A stretch of 64,000 bases of DNA from Lathyrus oleraceus. Lineage: Eukaryota; Streptophyta; Magnoliopsida; Fabales; Fabaceae. Of the stretch, positions 30,591-43,581 are shown one piece after another. Below the pieces are notes generated by a model. That model was not told where the DNA came from. It saw nothing but the letters and a program-made list of their open reading frames with translations, and searched no databases. Numbering within the stretch: position 1 is the first letter of the stretch; every line of letters starts with the position of its first letter. The position numbers were made by a program, and so were the translations under genes. The stretch lies in contig NC_066584.1 of assembly GCF_024323335.1 (NCBI RefSeq), positions 429,264,319-429,328,318 of the forward strand, in the 5' to 3' direction.

Positions 30591-33039
30591 CAAGCACAGA
30601 TAGCACACGCTATACACAAACAAGTGGCTCAAACAAGGGTTAGGTTTTAGTCAAGGGGTCATATCAACCTCAACAAACAAACCTCTGGAACTGGGTGGAT
30701 GTTGCTCTTAACCTTGCCATTGAGGGGCTAAGGTGAAGCAGATGAAAGGATGAAGTGAGGATGAGACCTCACAGCTCTTATCCCTGGCCTGGGAGAGCTC
30801 AAGACAAGAATGTGTGGGTTCAGAAAGTGGGAACCCTTCTACACATTAAAACTGACTCAACTGTACAATTGTACAAGATCTTGGGTTTGTATCTGCAATG
30901 CATCAACACAGTGGTGTGAGCAAAGCGGATGACACACTGAATAGTGGGGAATAGATTGCATATCCCTACCTTCCACCAATTGCCTCTTCACTTAGGATGA
31001 CTTTGACTCTATGCAAGGACAAAATTAAACAATCACAAACATTGCCTCTTAAGGAGGACTTCAGACAGTTGCCTGACCAAGTAACAGGCCAGGTCTTCCA
31101 GACTACATGAAGACAAAGAGACATACCTCAATGCAAATTGCTTATACAAGCAAAGCAAAGCAAAAGTTCACAAGGAACTAAAAGCAACTAAAGCACCTGA
31201 AACAGTCAAGCAGATGTTAGTATACAACTTCAAACAAAACAAACGGAAACCGACACCAACAGTTAATTAGAGGCACATGGATGTGCAAAGCACAAGGCTT
31301 AAGGCATATGAGCCAAGCCACCTACAAAACAAAGAGGTTAGACAATGATACTTGAGTAAGCTCAATCAAAAGAATTGGTCTTATTGGTCATTTGATGGTC
31401 AACCTGAAATCACAAACTCAAAGGTGAGTAACAGGATCTCTAGGACAGGCCTAGGGTCAAAAATGAATGAGAAAGTCAAAACAGCAAGGGTTAAGTATCC
31501 AAAATCATGTTCAAACCATTAGGAAACAAAACCAATTGGGTTCACATTCATATCAATCACTATCATCATTTCATGAACCATTTAGGTCAAAGTATGGCAA
31601 GCAGAAGCTCATAGGGGTCAACAGCAAGACTTGAATCAAAACCAATCTCAAACATTTCCAAAAATCACCAAATAAATCATGACCAATCCTAACACATAGC
31701 ATGGTAAGCATGTCAAATTTCATCTCATTTGGACAAGTGGAAGGCAGTCAATGAAAATCAAGAAGTCAAAGCAATTTTGAACATGCTCAATGAAGTCAAC
31801 CAAACATGCATCAACTTAGAAAAATCATAAGTCAGAGATGGTGTATGATAAATGAATGGGACTAAAACCATGGCAAAGATGAGGGTGTCTAGTTATCTCA
31901 TGTAAAATTTCATGTCCATCTAATAAAGTATGAGAATTTCACACATGAAATGGGAACATGTGTCACAAAAAGTCAACATTTGACTAGGCAGGGGAGAAAA
32001 TCTCAAACAATTAGGAAATGCCACAAATAATTCCAAGAAAATTCACATGTAAACTAGACATACAAGAGTAGGTTCATGCAAAATTTCAATCCATTTGGAG
32101 GTCAAGAAGCATGGCTATAAAAATCATGAAATTGGACATCAATGGTGTGACACAAATTGTCACACCCTAATTCAAAAAATCATATCTCACAAACCACAAA
32201 TGATAAATTCACAAACTCTACACCAAAATCACCATGAATGTGTCTAGTTTAAGCACAAAAAATTTGAGAGCCATTGGATACATTCTCATCATTTCACAAT
32301 TGGTTTGGCAAAGTGTACAAAAATTGGTCACATGTCACAAACCCTCATACAAATTAAAATCCATTGGTTAAAAAATTCTGGAAAAATAATGATAAAAAAG
32401 TAGAGACTATGATGAACACAACACAAAAAATCCCATTGAATTTGGATCAAAAATGAGCAAGTTATGATTTTTGGAAGATTGGCTATAAAATGTGAAATAA
32501 AATGAAATAAATGGAGCAAGAATGGCAAAGTTGTAATATCATGATTCACTTAACCAAACACAGTCGTTTTGGGCACGAAATGAAATGTTTTGATTGGATG
32601 AGGGAATTTAAACCAAGCAGCACGAAAATGAGGGAAAATCTGGGAAATTCAAAGCTAGGGTTTCACTGTTCATCACCATTCCAAATCGTGTTTCTCAATT
32701 TTGCCCAGAAATCAAAATTGATTATACCATTGTGTTCATCAAACATCATACAACAACATCCTAACATGGGTTTTCATTAATTCGAGCTAGGCAATAAGAA
32801 ATAAGCAAAACAAGTTTGAATCATCCATTTTTATTTCAACACAACTCGACCGTTACTCAACCATTTTTAAAAACACAAAGTGCAGTGTGATCAGGGTGAA
32901 AAGACTTATGAGATATACATCATAATTTTTGAAAAGGTTGAGGTCGAAAACTCACCTATCTTTGAAGTAGAAAGAGGAACAGTGTGGTTTTGATCCTCTT
33001 AGCCTGAAACTGATGCTTTAGAACCTTCCCAATGATGAA

Positions 33040-35470
33040 TGATGAAGGTTGTTTTGCTTGAGCTGGCTTGTTTTGGCATCACTCTTGGACTGTCATGGAT
33101 GAGTGTCCCTTTAAAACAGCACTTAGAAAAGTTGCTTCCAGTTGTGAAAAAGCGATTGCAATGAGCTTAGAAAAGTGTTTAGATGATGTTTAGGCAAGGC
33201 AAGGTTCAACCCCTTTGGAAGTTTTGGGCTGTTGTTTGAGAAATGGCCAAAAGTGTTTTTTAGAATGTGGATGAACAATGATCTTTCAGTTGGTTATGTT
33301 GGTCTGTGGTATTTCAACATGATGCTTAGAGGCAGTCTTAAACAAAGCCAGGCCAAACTCCTCTTAAGTTCTTGGACAGATTTTTGTGATTTGATCAACA
33401 TGCCAAGTGGGAGAGTGAGGATTTGTATGGTTAAATTCTGTATTGCAATGTCTCTTTGATGGTTGTGCTTCAAATGATGGAAAACATCATGAAAAGCCTG
33501 CTGTTGGAAGGTTGCTTGCAAGACTTGTTTGACAGCAAAAATGAGGAAATGTTGCTATCAAAGCAGGGCAGGGTTTGAGTCTTTTGGAGGTTTGTTGATT
33601 TTGTAAGAGTGTCAAGGTGAGGTTTTGGGAGTGAGAGTTCTATGCAGTCTTGGAACTGTGGAGTTTTTGACAGGATTTTTTAGGAAATGCAAGGCAAGGT
33701 GAGTTGGAGTTAGAATGAGTGATGAATGGTTTGCTATGAGGGTTTGGTCATGATGAACCTCTGCTGTTAGAAGCTGTTGCTGCAGGTCAAAGTTTGGTCT
33801 TGTATGTTCTTTTGACAAAATTTGCAAAATGCCAAGATTGAGAATGGAGATGAATGAAGTTGGTTGTTTCTTGTGTGTTTTGGACCTGTTTTGAGCAAAG
33901 TGCAAATGATAGGGATCTTTGTGGAATGAGGTTTGTTATATGTTGTTTTATGCCATTGTGTTTGGACAGGGGAGATTAAATGCAAAATAGCAGGGTTGCT
34001 GTTTCAAAATGGTGAGAAGATTGTGCAAGGCAAGGCAAGTTTTTTTTTTCCTGAAATGCAAAGCAAAATCAAGGGTGAGGCTTGAGCATGCTGTATGCAG
34101 ATGGATGTATTGGCAAGGCTAGGTTTTGTTCATTGGAGGTTTGGGAATGATTTTGGCCAATGCCTCAAAAGTGAAGCTTGAGTGATGTGTATTTTCCTTG
34201 TGATTAGAGGATGCTGCAGTGTTGTAACCGGATTTTAGAGGAATGGCCAAGTGAAGTGGTTAGAACAAGTGTAAGGTGGTTGTGTAATTGTTGGTTAGGG
34301 TGGCTCATGACAGAAAACGAGGGGAGGTTTGATGTTAAGCAAGAGTCAAGATTTTGTTGGAAGTTTTTTTTGACAGCCAGTTTGAGAAATGCCAAGGCCA
34401 AAATCCTGTGATGCTGCTACTGCTACTGGTTTTTTAAATGACAGAAAATGCAGCATAGAACCTGCTGTTGGTTGTTGTTTTTGGTGGCAAGGCAATGTCT
34501 TGTTCTTTTTGGAGGTTTGACTGATTATGCTAAATGTAAAACAAGCAAGGTCATGTTTTGGGATGAGGGAAACATGCTTCTACTGTTGGATGGATGCTTT
34601 TGGTTTTGTTCATGGTGTGTTTTTGGAAAATGCAAGTAGGATGAAATTGGTTTGTGCTTGTTGATTAAGTTGGCTGCAGAATTTGTTGGTGATCAAGAAA
34701 TGAAGTTTGGTTTGCTGTTATGTTTTTGACAGAAAATGGGGCTTGATCCCTGTCACAAGCAAGGCCAGGTTAGGTTGCTTTTGGACTGAGAGTTGGAAAT
34801 GCAAGTGAGAGAGGTTTCTCCTTGGTCTGCTGCTGCTCTTGTTGACAGAAAAAAAAAACAAGTCAAGTTGGCTGTTCTCTTTTTGTGCTGTTTGGTCAGG
34901 TAGTCTTTTAGAAAATGTCAAGGTGAGGCCTTTTGCATGAGTGAATCCTTGGTTGGTCATGTGCTGCCAAGGGTTTTTGGTATGACAGAAAAATGGACAA
35001 GACTGCTATGTGCAGTGCCAAGCATGGTCATGGAAACATGGAGTTCTCTTTTACAGCCCTTTTTTTTTTGCCAAACATGCCAAAGCAAGGTGGACTTTTA
35101 GGATGAGTAAAGTTGGTTGGTCTGTCATGTGTTGTTGCTGCTGCTATGTCCTCATTTGACAGAAAATCATGGAAAAAATCTGCTGTCTCTGAGTACAAGG
35201 CAAGGTTGTGGGATGTGGTGGTTTGAAACAATGTACTTTCCTCCTAATTTCAAGTAAGCAAGCATGGTTCCTTTTCTGAGGTTTTGGGCTGCTAAAATGT
35301 GTTTAATTGACAGAGGAAATGCTGCATAATTGCTGTCCTTTTGAGGTGCAAGGCAAGGCATGGTGGAAGCATAGACAAGTATGGTGAAATTGTACCTTTC
35401 TTACAATTCAAGCAACCAAGCAATGGCCTTATGTACTGCATATTTTGACTTTGCAAACACATTCTAAATG
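33040..35470. repeat. Degenerate long-period array in LTR U3
   Basis: The words TTTGACAGAAAATG, GCTGCTG and GCAAGGCAAGG recur in the same order every roughly 120-200 bp (for example near 34436, 34722, 34840, 34980, 35155 and 35308). The array corresponds, inverted, to about 46380-48240 in B. Copies are too diverged for coding and explain the G/T-rich look of this strand. Confidence 0.6.
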
Positions 35471-36526
35471 ACATTTATGAGCTGTTCCAATTGGCCAAAT
35501 GTTGAAAAAATGTTTAAATCAAAAAGTCAACTCTTGGTCAAACTTACATTTAAATGAAAAAGGTCAAAATATGCCATTTTGATTGGTGAAGTTTTGGCTC
35601 ATGAAATTTATATTTTTGGAAAGAGGGGATCAAATGTGACTTGTAGGAAAAAACCCCACCAAAATTGGCCAAACGGTTTGAGAGATATGGCCCTTTGAAG
35701 TTCAAGATTTTCTGAAATCGATTCGATCATAACTTGCCAACCACACATGGGAATTGAGAGTTCTAGGACTTTTTGGAAATGGGAGAACAAGATCTTCAAC
35801 TTTCATGTTGGGCAAAAATTCATTTGAGGCTTGTATCATGATGTAAGTTTGAGGATCAAAACTTTCCATTTTTGGTAAGTTTCAGTTACAGGCCCAGTTT
35901 CCGTTTTGGGAAATTTTTGATCTGGCTTCAAATTCTTCCATGATGGTGTTTGGCATGATATATGATGACTATTTGGACATGAATGAACTCTCACAAACCA
36001 AATCCATCCATCAAAACCATAAAATCAACCACAGTTGACCAACAGTTGACTTCTAGGGTTTCTGGCTGACTGTGCATTGACTTGATGACTTCCAAACCCT
36101 AATTCCTTGAGACCTTGACTTCAAATGATGTCCCAAGTTGTATGGACTCTTGATTATTGACCATGGTGCCCAAATTCCACAAGAATGACCACCATCCACT
36201 GCTTTGACTGACAGTTGACTTTTTTAGGTTTTTTGACTGTCTGGGCATGAGCTGCTGACCTCTGAGCCCTTAACCCTTGACCAAAATACTTCAAATAGAC
36301 CTCCAAGCCATGTGAACTTGTTGGACAAACCCCAAGGCCTTGATTCAATGAGAAATTCTTTTGCTTGCTTGGTTGACTGATCAGGAGATTAGTTTGACCT
36401 AATTCTTGATTGCTTGCTCTTGAGGCAACTGAGGGACAATGCAAATGCTATGCAATGGATCATGATATGCTATGACCTAACATGAAAATGTATGTACAAT
36501 GATAGGTGCAAATTTGAGGTGCTACA

Positions 36527-36543
36527 GCTGCCCCTATTCAATC
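36527..36543 (-). other. Polypurine-like tract of element A
   Basis: The minus strand reads GATTGAATAGGGGCAGC and adjoins the 3' LTR start. The identical tract precedes the B 3' LTR at 60067-60083. It is short for a polypurine tract but is in the right place. Confidence 0.6.
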
Positions 36544-36769
36544 AGCTGGGAACCCGAATGGATGAGAGCAATGGCTGTCAGACTTTCAGGGTAAACAGGG
36601 ATTGAATACTAAAGAACCGTAGAATTTGCACAATACAGGGATCCACCAATGGAAACGTCCATTGGGATTTGATATTTATTACTGGGTATTTTGTTTTGTT
36701 TTTTTGTTTTCAAAGGGTACGGCCACATCCAGACATCACAACGATGATGAATGGGAATAGAAATCACAA

Positions 36770-38100
36770 CTAGATGCCAACGGACAACTAGGAAAAACTC
36801 GACGTTTACCAAGACCAACGGAGAGGTAACCAAACATTAATGAATGAATGGAAGGGATACAACCATACGTCAACGGACGAAATGGGAAAAACTCAACGTT
36901 TACCAAGACCAACGGAGAGGTAAATCCACGTGGGGACAGGCACAACTAGACGTCATAGGACGAAATAGGAAAAACTCGACGTTTACCAAGACCAACGGAG
37001 AGGTAAACAACTGGGGACGACCAGGAAAAACTCGACGTTTATCGAAACCAACGGAGAGGTAACCAGACATTAATGAATGACTGGGAGGACTCAAACAGAC
37101 ATCAACGGATGAATGGGAGAAAACTCGACGTTTACAGACATCGGAAGATGATGTTTACAGACACCAAAAAGATCGACCAGACATTTACAGATGAATGGGA
37201 ATACTCGACGTTTACAGACATCGAAAGATGATGTTTACAGACACCAAAAAGATCGACCAGACATTTACAGATGAATGGGAATACTCGACGTTTACAGACA
37301 TCGAAAGATGATGTTTACAGACACCAAAAAGATCGACCAGACATTTACAGATGAATGGGAATACTCGACGTTTACAGACATCGAAAGATGATGTTTACAG
37401 ACACCAAAAAGATCGACCAGACATTTACAGATGAATGGGAATACTCGACGTTTACAGACATCGAAAGGTGATGTTTACAGACACCAAAAAGATCGACCAG
37501 ACATTTACAGATGAATGGGAATACTCGACGTTTACAGACATCGAAAGATGATGTTTACAGACACCAAAAAGATCGACCAGACATTTACAGATGAATGGGG
37601 ATAAAAGAAACACAACCAGACGTCGACGGACGACTGGGAAAAACTCGTCGTTTATCGAAACCAACGGAGAGGTGACCAGACATTAATGAATGACTGGGAG
37701 GACTCAACCAGACATCAACGGATAACTAGGAAAAACTCGACGTTTATCGACACCAACGGAGAGGTAAGTCCACATGGGGAGGGTACAACTAGACATCACC
37801 GGATAACTAGGAAAAACTCGACGTTTATCGACACCAACGGAGAGGAGTAATGGAGATAATGAACACAACCAAATCATCAACGGATGATCGGGAAAAACTC
37901 AACGTTTATCGACACCAACGGAGAGGAGTAATCTTCACTAGGGAAGGAATAACGATGTTACGAACATCGAAAGATGATGTTTACAGACATCACAGAAAAA
38001 AAACCAGACACTTACGCTTGACTGGGAATCACCGAAAGATGGTGTTTACCGACACCAAAGAATACCAGACACGGGTGCTGACAGGGTATACTGACATTCT
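36770..38100 (-). repeat. 3' region minisatellite of element A
   Basis: Six near-identical 80-bp units starting near 37121, 37201, 37281, 37361, 37441 and 37521 (core ACTCGACGTTTACAGACATC, then GATGATGTTTACAGACACC). Only one variant base stands out (GAAAGGTG near 37466). On both sides lie diverged 60-90-bp relatives with ACCAACGGAGAGGTAA, the family that is amplified as 82-bp units in B. No ORF runs through the array. Confidence 0.92.
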
Positions 38101-39290
38101 CAAGATGACAGGGCTAGGCTGAATACTTGCAGGGGGTCTCACTGGGGAGAAACAAACTTTCTGTCACCAACAGGTGAGGAAATAAACCTCTGTGGGGATT
38201 ATAAACACCAAATGTTGACTGGAGTAACTGTAGCCGATGCGTTTGTACAGGTTGAACAAAAATCCGTCTCTGCAGGGAATACGGTTTGATGGGGTTTCGA
38301 ACACATGAATGCATATGTTTGAATTTTTCTATGGCGTAATGCTCCATTTAGGAATGGAAATGCTACGCGATTTCTGAAGATGCAATGATTACTACATGCA
38401 AAATGCAAATGAACCCTGGCTAGGGAGCCAAAATGACCAGATACTCTGACTCCGTGGGGAGACTCCTCTTGGGGAAATATTCTGCGGAGAACTCTGCTTG
38501 GGGAATGGTACAACGACTTCACTGGGAGAAAGACTCAACCAACCTTCAGATAGGATAAACCCTGCTTGGGAGAATGTCTGTTACTCCGCTAGGGATAACC
38601 TACGCGATCCATAGGTAGAATCAACTCAGCTGGGGATGCAGATATCAGTCTACTACAGAAACTCGTCCGATCCACTGGTAGGATGAACTCTGCTGGAGAA
38701 ATAAATGCTACTCCACTAGGGACGACCCAACCAAACCATATGTAGGAGAATCACTGCTTGGAGATGTATTTCATGAGACCCGCTCCACTCGGGGAACTTG
38801 CTGAGGAAAACCACACCATTCTGCTGAGGAGAACAATCCTAGTGGAGAGAACAACCATAGTGGTGAGAGTAACAACTCTGTCGAGGATGATAGCACGTCA
38901 TATCATACTGGAGGTGAATTCCCACAAACCTGCTTGGGATAAGCACTCACGGCCACACTGGAGATGATAGCATCACAAAGCCATTTGTTGGGGAACATAA
39001 CTGCCAGGCGCCCAGCGGGGATTCTCAACTGGGGAAATCTGCAAGCACATGCCTGCTGGGGAGAAGCAATCCTTAGATCTGTTGGGGAAAGAAGGTACTG
39101 TCCACAGGTATCTCTGCAGGGGAAATAACTCTGATAGCTTCAGTACTGGCTTGGGCTGGGGGCGTGACAACCTTCAGGCTTGCTGAGGAGACAACGATCT
39201 CGAATCTGCCAGGGAGATCACACTCTCAATCCTCTGGGGAGATACAGCCTGCTGGACAGGGATGTCGGTCGACTCGCTGAACATTAGTAT
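38100..39290 (-). repeat. CTGCTGGGGA-rich degenerate repeat region of A
   Basis: Variants of CTGC(T)TGGGGA(GA) recur many times (for example CTGCTTGGGGAATGG, CTGCTGGGGAGAAG, CTGCTTGGGATAAG). On the element's own strand these read CCCCAGCAG, complementary to the tail of its PBS. The region corresponds to about 57400-58520 in B. Confidence 0.65.
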
Positions 39291-39970
39291 CCATCATCCA
39301 CCCATAGTGTTGACTTTCCACTTTTAAGAACTCTCAGACTCTTCTGGACTTTTCTGCTCCATCATCTTGTATTCCAATTCTCGTCCGTACTCCACGGGGA
39401 TCGAACTCCTGGTATTCATACAAACTTTCCAATCATCAGACTTTGAAGAGTCTTCTTGATTAATTTTCCAGGACCGTGGTTGTAATCCTTCACCGTCTTT
39501 TCACGGTTCGTCGATCCCTTGCCCCTGGTTGGACTCTGAGGGGATCTCTTGTCAAAAAGGTCCATATTACAACTGGCAAGTGAACGAAGATGTCTAACAG
39601 CACCTGCACAAGAGATCGTCAGATAAAAACGTGCCCCAGGTATGCCCTAGGTGTTCTGATATTTCAACACTTAGGTCACTCAGACTTCCAAGTAAGATTT
39701 CCAGATTTCAATCTCACAAGCATGCATCAGAAGGGACCTCTATGTTTCAAAATGCAAATATTCTTATCAAAATAAACAGATGTTTTCGTAATCAAAACGG
39801 TAATGACAACAAAACAAAATTATTTGACTGAACACACGCTTTATTTGACTGGAATAACAGATGGCTCACAATTGAGCAACATACAGGAAGCAAACCCTGG
39901 AAAGAGGTGATTGCACACATAAAAAAAATCTATCTTAATGGCAACGTGAAACTGTGATCTCATCGGGTTC
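39291..39970 (-). other. 3' untranslated part of A between repeat region and pol remnant
   Basis: No gene is recognised. It is collinear with about 56640-57400 of B in inverted orientation. Short ORFs here (39590-39831) are not shared in B and are not credible. Confidence 0.5.
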
Positions 39971-41266
39971 CCACTCAGTTACACCTCATATGTCCTTAGG
40001 ACTTTCCGCACCTTCTGTCTTCTGAACAAGACGCTTCCGATCGGTCTCTGCCGGAGATTATCCAAGTCATCATGAGCACAAATGATCATGCTGGACGCAG
40101 TTATTCGTTTCATTCCCTCTTTTGCCTGGACCGCCCTTTCGGGTTTCAGTCCACCGGGATACCCTTTTTTGCCCAAGTCGCCCTTGCGGGTTTTCAACTT
40201 GCCGGGTGTACAGTTCTTTTCTTTTATTTTTATCCCTAACTTTTGCCCGAACCTTTCTCTCTTTTTTTTTGGTTCGCCGGGATGCCCATTTTTGCCTGGA
40301 CTCTTTATTCTTTTTTTTTTGTCCAGCGGGTTTCTTTCACGAAGTATTTTCTAACTGCGTCCGCATTCACAGGGAATGGAAAATCGTCGTCATCCGTGGT
40401 CGTCAACTACAAGGTTCTGTCAGGGGGAACTTTCTTGACCACGAATGGACATTCATAACTGTTTGTCCATTTGCCCCACAATCGTTTTGAGGAGGAAGGA
40501 TCCTTTTCAACCAATTCTTCCGCGTGGTACACGCGAGGTCACACTTCTTGGCTAACGACATGCTTCGTTCACCGGGTACAATTGCCCCATGCCAGGTAAC
40601 CGTCAGCCCTTCCCTCGGTTGGACTCAACGTGTCATTCTGAGTCTTTATCCATTTAGCCTTCTCTGGTTTCATACATCCGTGAGGAAGACACTGTCCCAG
40701 GTAGATGCACATCCCTAGGTTCAATATCCAGGATACAGACTTTATGTTCAGCCACCATTGTTGGTGCAACCAACTGTGATCCGGGAAGCACTAACTTATT
40801 CACCTCATCTCATTCCCCCTCAGACATCGGAATCCGTTCGGATTCGGGGTCAGACCCCTCCTCCGGGATCAGTCACTCTCAATCTTTTGATTTGAGTACC
40901 TCGAGATGTCTTCATCAGGGACCTCAAACTTCCTTGGTTGATAACCTTTCCATGGGTTGCTACTAGCTTCTTAAACACATATCTGATCAGATCCGTTTTG
41001 GACATCCACAAAGTGGTATGAATCAGCATACACTGTCTCAGTCGGCGAGCAGCCTATGCCGAAGTACATCAAGTTTTTTCGAACAGTGAGTGTATTGTTT
41101 CACAGTCGATTAAACTTTTTGCTTAGGTAAATTGCATACTCTTTTCGACAAGACTAGTCGTGCTGACTCAATACGCACCTTGTAGACCCCTCGAGGGTTA
41201 TCAGGTACCGGATTAACAATTATTTCTCTCACTGAGGTATCGGAATCAGAGGTTCCTGCAACTTAC

Positions 41267-41310
<44 letters not shown>

Positions 41311-42100
41311 CAGGATCGACCTCGATTCCTCTGATTCGCTCTCAACAAGCCTCGGTAGCTTGATGGGCAACACCCCATAAGTGCACTGCTTCAGACTTAA
41401 CAGTATGAGTTATCTCAAACGGTCAAACAACTTGCCTCCAGTCTAACGGATGCCCCTGTTCTGCTTGGGACTTTGCCATCATGTCATCAACATGGCATTT
41501 GCTTTCACGATGAATCATCTCATGAAACAAAGTCACCGTAGATTTCTGATACGTGGCACCGGCCTAATGTGACGGAACGACATCAACTTAGAACAAAAAG
41601 GTGCCTCTTGTGTGATGGACCTGGTTTGCTTCATATTATCTGGAAACAATTCAATCTGGTCTTGGCCAAGAAGCCATCCATGAAGATAAACACTGAGACC
41701 CGAGCCATATGATCAACCAATACCTCGTCGTGATGTACCGGGAATCCATCTTTCAGATTAGCTCTGCTCGCATCTTGATAGTCTATTCACACCTTCTCTC
41801 TTTCTCATCCTTTGTCGGCCTCAGCTTTTGCTTTCTAACCTCGGCGGAGCTTGGAGTAACAATCTTGAATCGCTCCTCGTGTGGTTGAATCACCTTCTCC
41901 TCTTGTTTCAATGACCTGGCTAATTCCAACAAAACACCATCTTCTTCGCCTTTTTTCTCTGGCATGATAGGTCGAATTGTCGAAGTCATACAGAGGTGTA
42001 ACCAAATCGTTATCGGTGAGATCAGGAGAGTAATCACTTTGGAATGAGACAAAATCAAAAGGAAAGAGAATGAAAAAACGTTGCCATTTTTATTTGTTTT
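39971..42100 (-). pseudogene. Collapsed pol of element A
   Basis: On the minus strand the parts occur in order. First is the pol start EEDGVLLELARSLKQEEKVIQPHEE (within 41783-42058). Then come RT pieces (KQKLRPTKDEKER, an RADQKDGFP-like block, a MDGF-like block). A T34 run with adjoining C9 (41266-41308) sits where EVDPAK is encoded. RNase H pieces and an integrase C-terminal KWT...VNADAVRKYFV-like end near 40340-40480 follow. Frames change repeatedly and most of RT, RNase H and the integrase core are deleted. The tail frame 39979-40197 continues past the integrase end into a basic Gly/Lys-rich segment. Confidence 0.75.
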
Positions 42101-42288
42101 TTTTTTCTTTTTTAAATTGCAAAATTAAATGAAAAACAGGGAACACCGTTTTTAACTACAAAAACATCCATTCATTACTGATGCAAAATGTTGCATAATG
42201 AAACACATGAGATGGCCCTTACAATGGACCATTACGTTTCGGGCAAAACGTATGGCTTTCATGCAAACAAAATTAAAACACAGAAATA

Positions 42289-43581
42289 CTACTCTTCAGA
42301 ATGAGTGACAGTGATGCTTTTGGAGGCCTTCCAATCGCCTGGCACGCACGACTCTATCCACAACTCGAGTTCGCGGTCGCTGTCAACATCTTCAACCACT
42401 GAACGGGCATGACCGGGATCCAACATTCCTGCACTGACGAAGGCGTACAGTGGACAACATCCTCTGTCTGGTCTAGACGACTCTAAATCCGGATGATAAC
42501 CGACTCCAAACATGTCTGCTTTTGCCACGATGTCAATGATCCTTCCCCAGCCTTGGGCCTCTTGGTTCTTTACCACCTCCAGAGCTTGTTTATAAGAAGA
42601 AATGGACAACTTCTTCTTTTTCTCAGCAGCAAGGGCATTCTCTACCTGGATGGTTTCAACTGCTAGACTGGGTGCTTTGCATTTCACATTATTCATTTCT
42701 ATTTTCTTCATCTTCTGGGTCGGGTCTTCCATCAATACACATCCTTCTGTAGTGACAGTCGCACAAGCATTATCAACAGCAGAGGAGACTCCATCCCGTA
42801 GCAGCAGTTTTGGAATCATGGCCATTGGACCTTTCAGCTGACCCTCTTCGGACACTTCCACTCCTTTCCTAGCTTTCTTCACCATTTTTACTTTTACTGG
42901 ACCCTGCCTCAGTACAGGGTTGACAACCTCATTCATTATCTGGGCCAAACTGATAGCCTTGGAGTCCACCAGGTCTTGGACAATGTGCTTAAAAGCTCTG
43001 CAACCTTCAATGTTGTGTCCGGGTGCCCCAGAGTGGAATTCGCACTTGGCACTCTTATCATAGTTTGCAGGCCTCCGCTGCTGTTCTAAAGGAATCAAAA
43101 TTCTCGGTCGAACTAATCCCAGATCCCTCAACCTTTGGAAAAGAAAGGCATAAGTCACCGGTGGTTCCTCAAACTGACGATCCTCGTTCTTCTTCTTCAC
43201 CTGGCTCTTAGCTCCCGGTGTCTTCTGTTGAGGTGGCAGTTGTTGCTGTTGAGCAGGTGGATTGCTGACAGGAGTGGTGATAGTGGCAGCATAAGGATGA
43301 TAACGATCCTTGCTACGTTCTTTCTTTGCAGGCACACCAACTGGCTCAACTTTCTTCTTGAATGGACCACTGTCGGAGGGTTTCTCTGCTACAGTACCAG
43401 AAGGTTTGTTCACCTCGGAGGACAGAGCCTTCTCCTGAACTTTCTCCATTATCAACCGTTTCTCAATCCTTTCCAGTCTTTCAGACATGGCTTTCTGTCC
43501 CAAGGCAAGCCCTTGCACAACACTGAACAAGTCCCTCATCATCCCTTTCATCTCAAGGATATCGGCGTTGGGAAGATCCAT
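42289..43581 (-). CDS. Gag-like protein of element A (430 aa)
   Basis: Intact ORF. The N terminus has a short amphipathic helix and leucine/glutamate-rich coiled-coil segment (MMRDLFSVVQGLALGQKAM...LERIEKRL). A basic Pro/Gln-rich linker (QQQQLPPQQK) follows, then FLFQRLRDLGLVRP and a zinc finger CEFHSGAPGHNIEGC with spacing C-X2-H-X5-H-X4-C near residues 180-194. Further on are a Lys-rich region, a G-patch-like QGWGRIIDIVAKADMFGVGYHP, and an acidic end. The zinc finger and flanks match Ogre/Athila-type gag C-terminal parts. The central capsid domain of normal gag (Retrotrans_gag) is not visible. It matches the B copy at about 373 of 430 positions with no length change. Confidence 0.85.
   Translation of the reverse strand: MDLPNADILEMKGMMRDLFSVVQGLALGQKAMSERLERIEKRLIMEKVQEKALSSEVNKPSGTVAEKPSDSGPFKKKVEPVGVPAKKERSKDRYHPYAATITTPVSNPPAQQQQLPPQQKTPGAKSQVKKKNEDRQFEEPPVTYAFLFQRLRDLGLVRPRILIPLEQQRRPANYDKSAKCEFHSGAPGHNIEGCRAFKHIVQDLVDSKAISLAQIMNEVVNPVLRQGPVKVKMVKKARKGVEVSEEGQLKGPMAMIPKLLLRDGVSSAVDNACATVTTEGCVLMEDPTQKMKKIEMNNVKCKAPSLAVETIQVENALAAEKKKKLSISSYKQALEVVKNQEAQGWGRIIDIVAKADMFGVGYHPDLESSRPDRGCCPLYAFVSAGMLDPGHARSVVEDVDSDRELELWIESCVPGDWKASKSITVTHSEE

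Larger units (their letters stand above)
29393..36526 (-). repeat. 3' LTR of element A (7,134 bp)
   Basis: On the minus strand it runs TGTAGCACCTCAAATTTGCACC (at 36526) to ...CGCGACA (at 29393). It is 526 bp longer than the B 5' LTR, mostly from internal repeat copy number: seven rather than five copies of a CTTGCACAGGAAGCAAG repeat (30370-30590) and a longer degenerate GACAGAAAATG / GCAAGGCAAGG array (about 33040-35470). All ORFs within it are unsupported by any domain. It is among the longest plant LTRs I know of. Confidence 0.85.

Noticed and set aside
37113..37600. Regular 80-bp repeats that could look like a CRISPR array
   Set aside because: The whole unit repeats without unique spacers, in a plant retrotransposon 3' region; it is a minisatellite.
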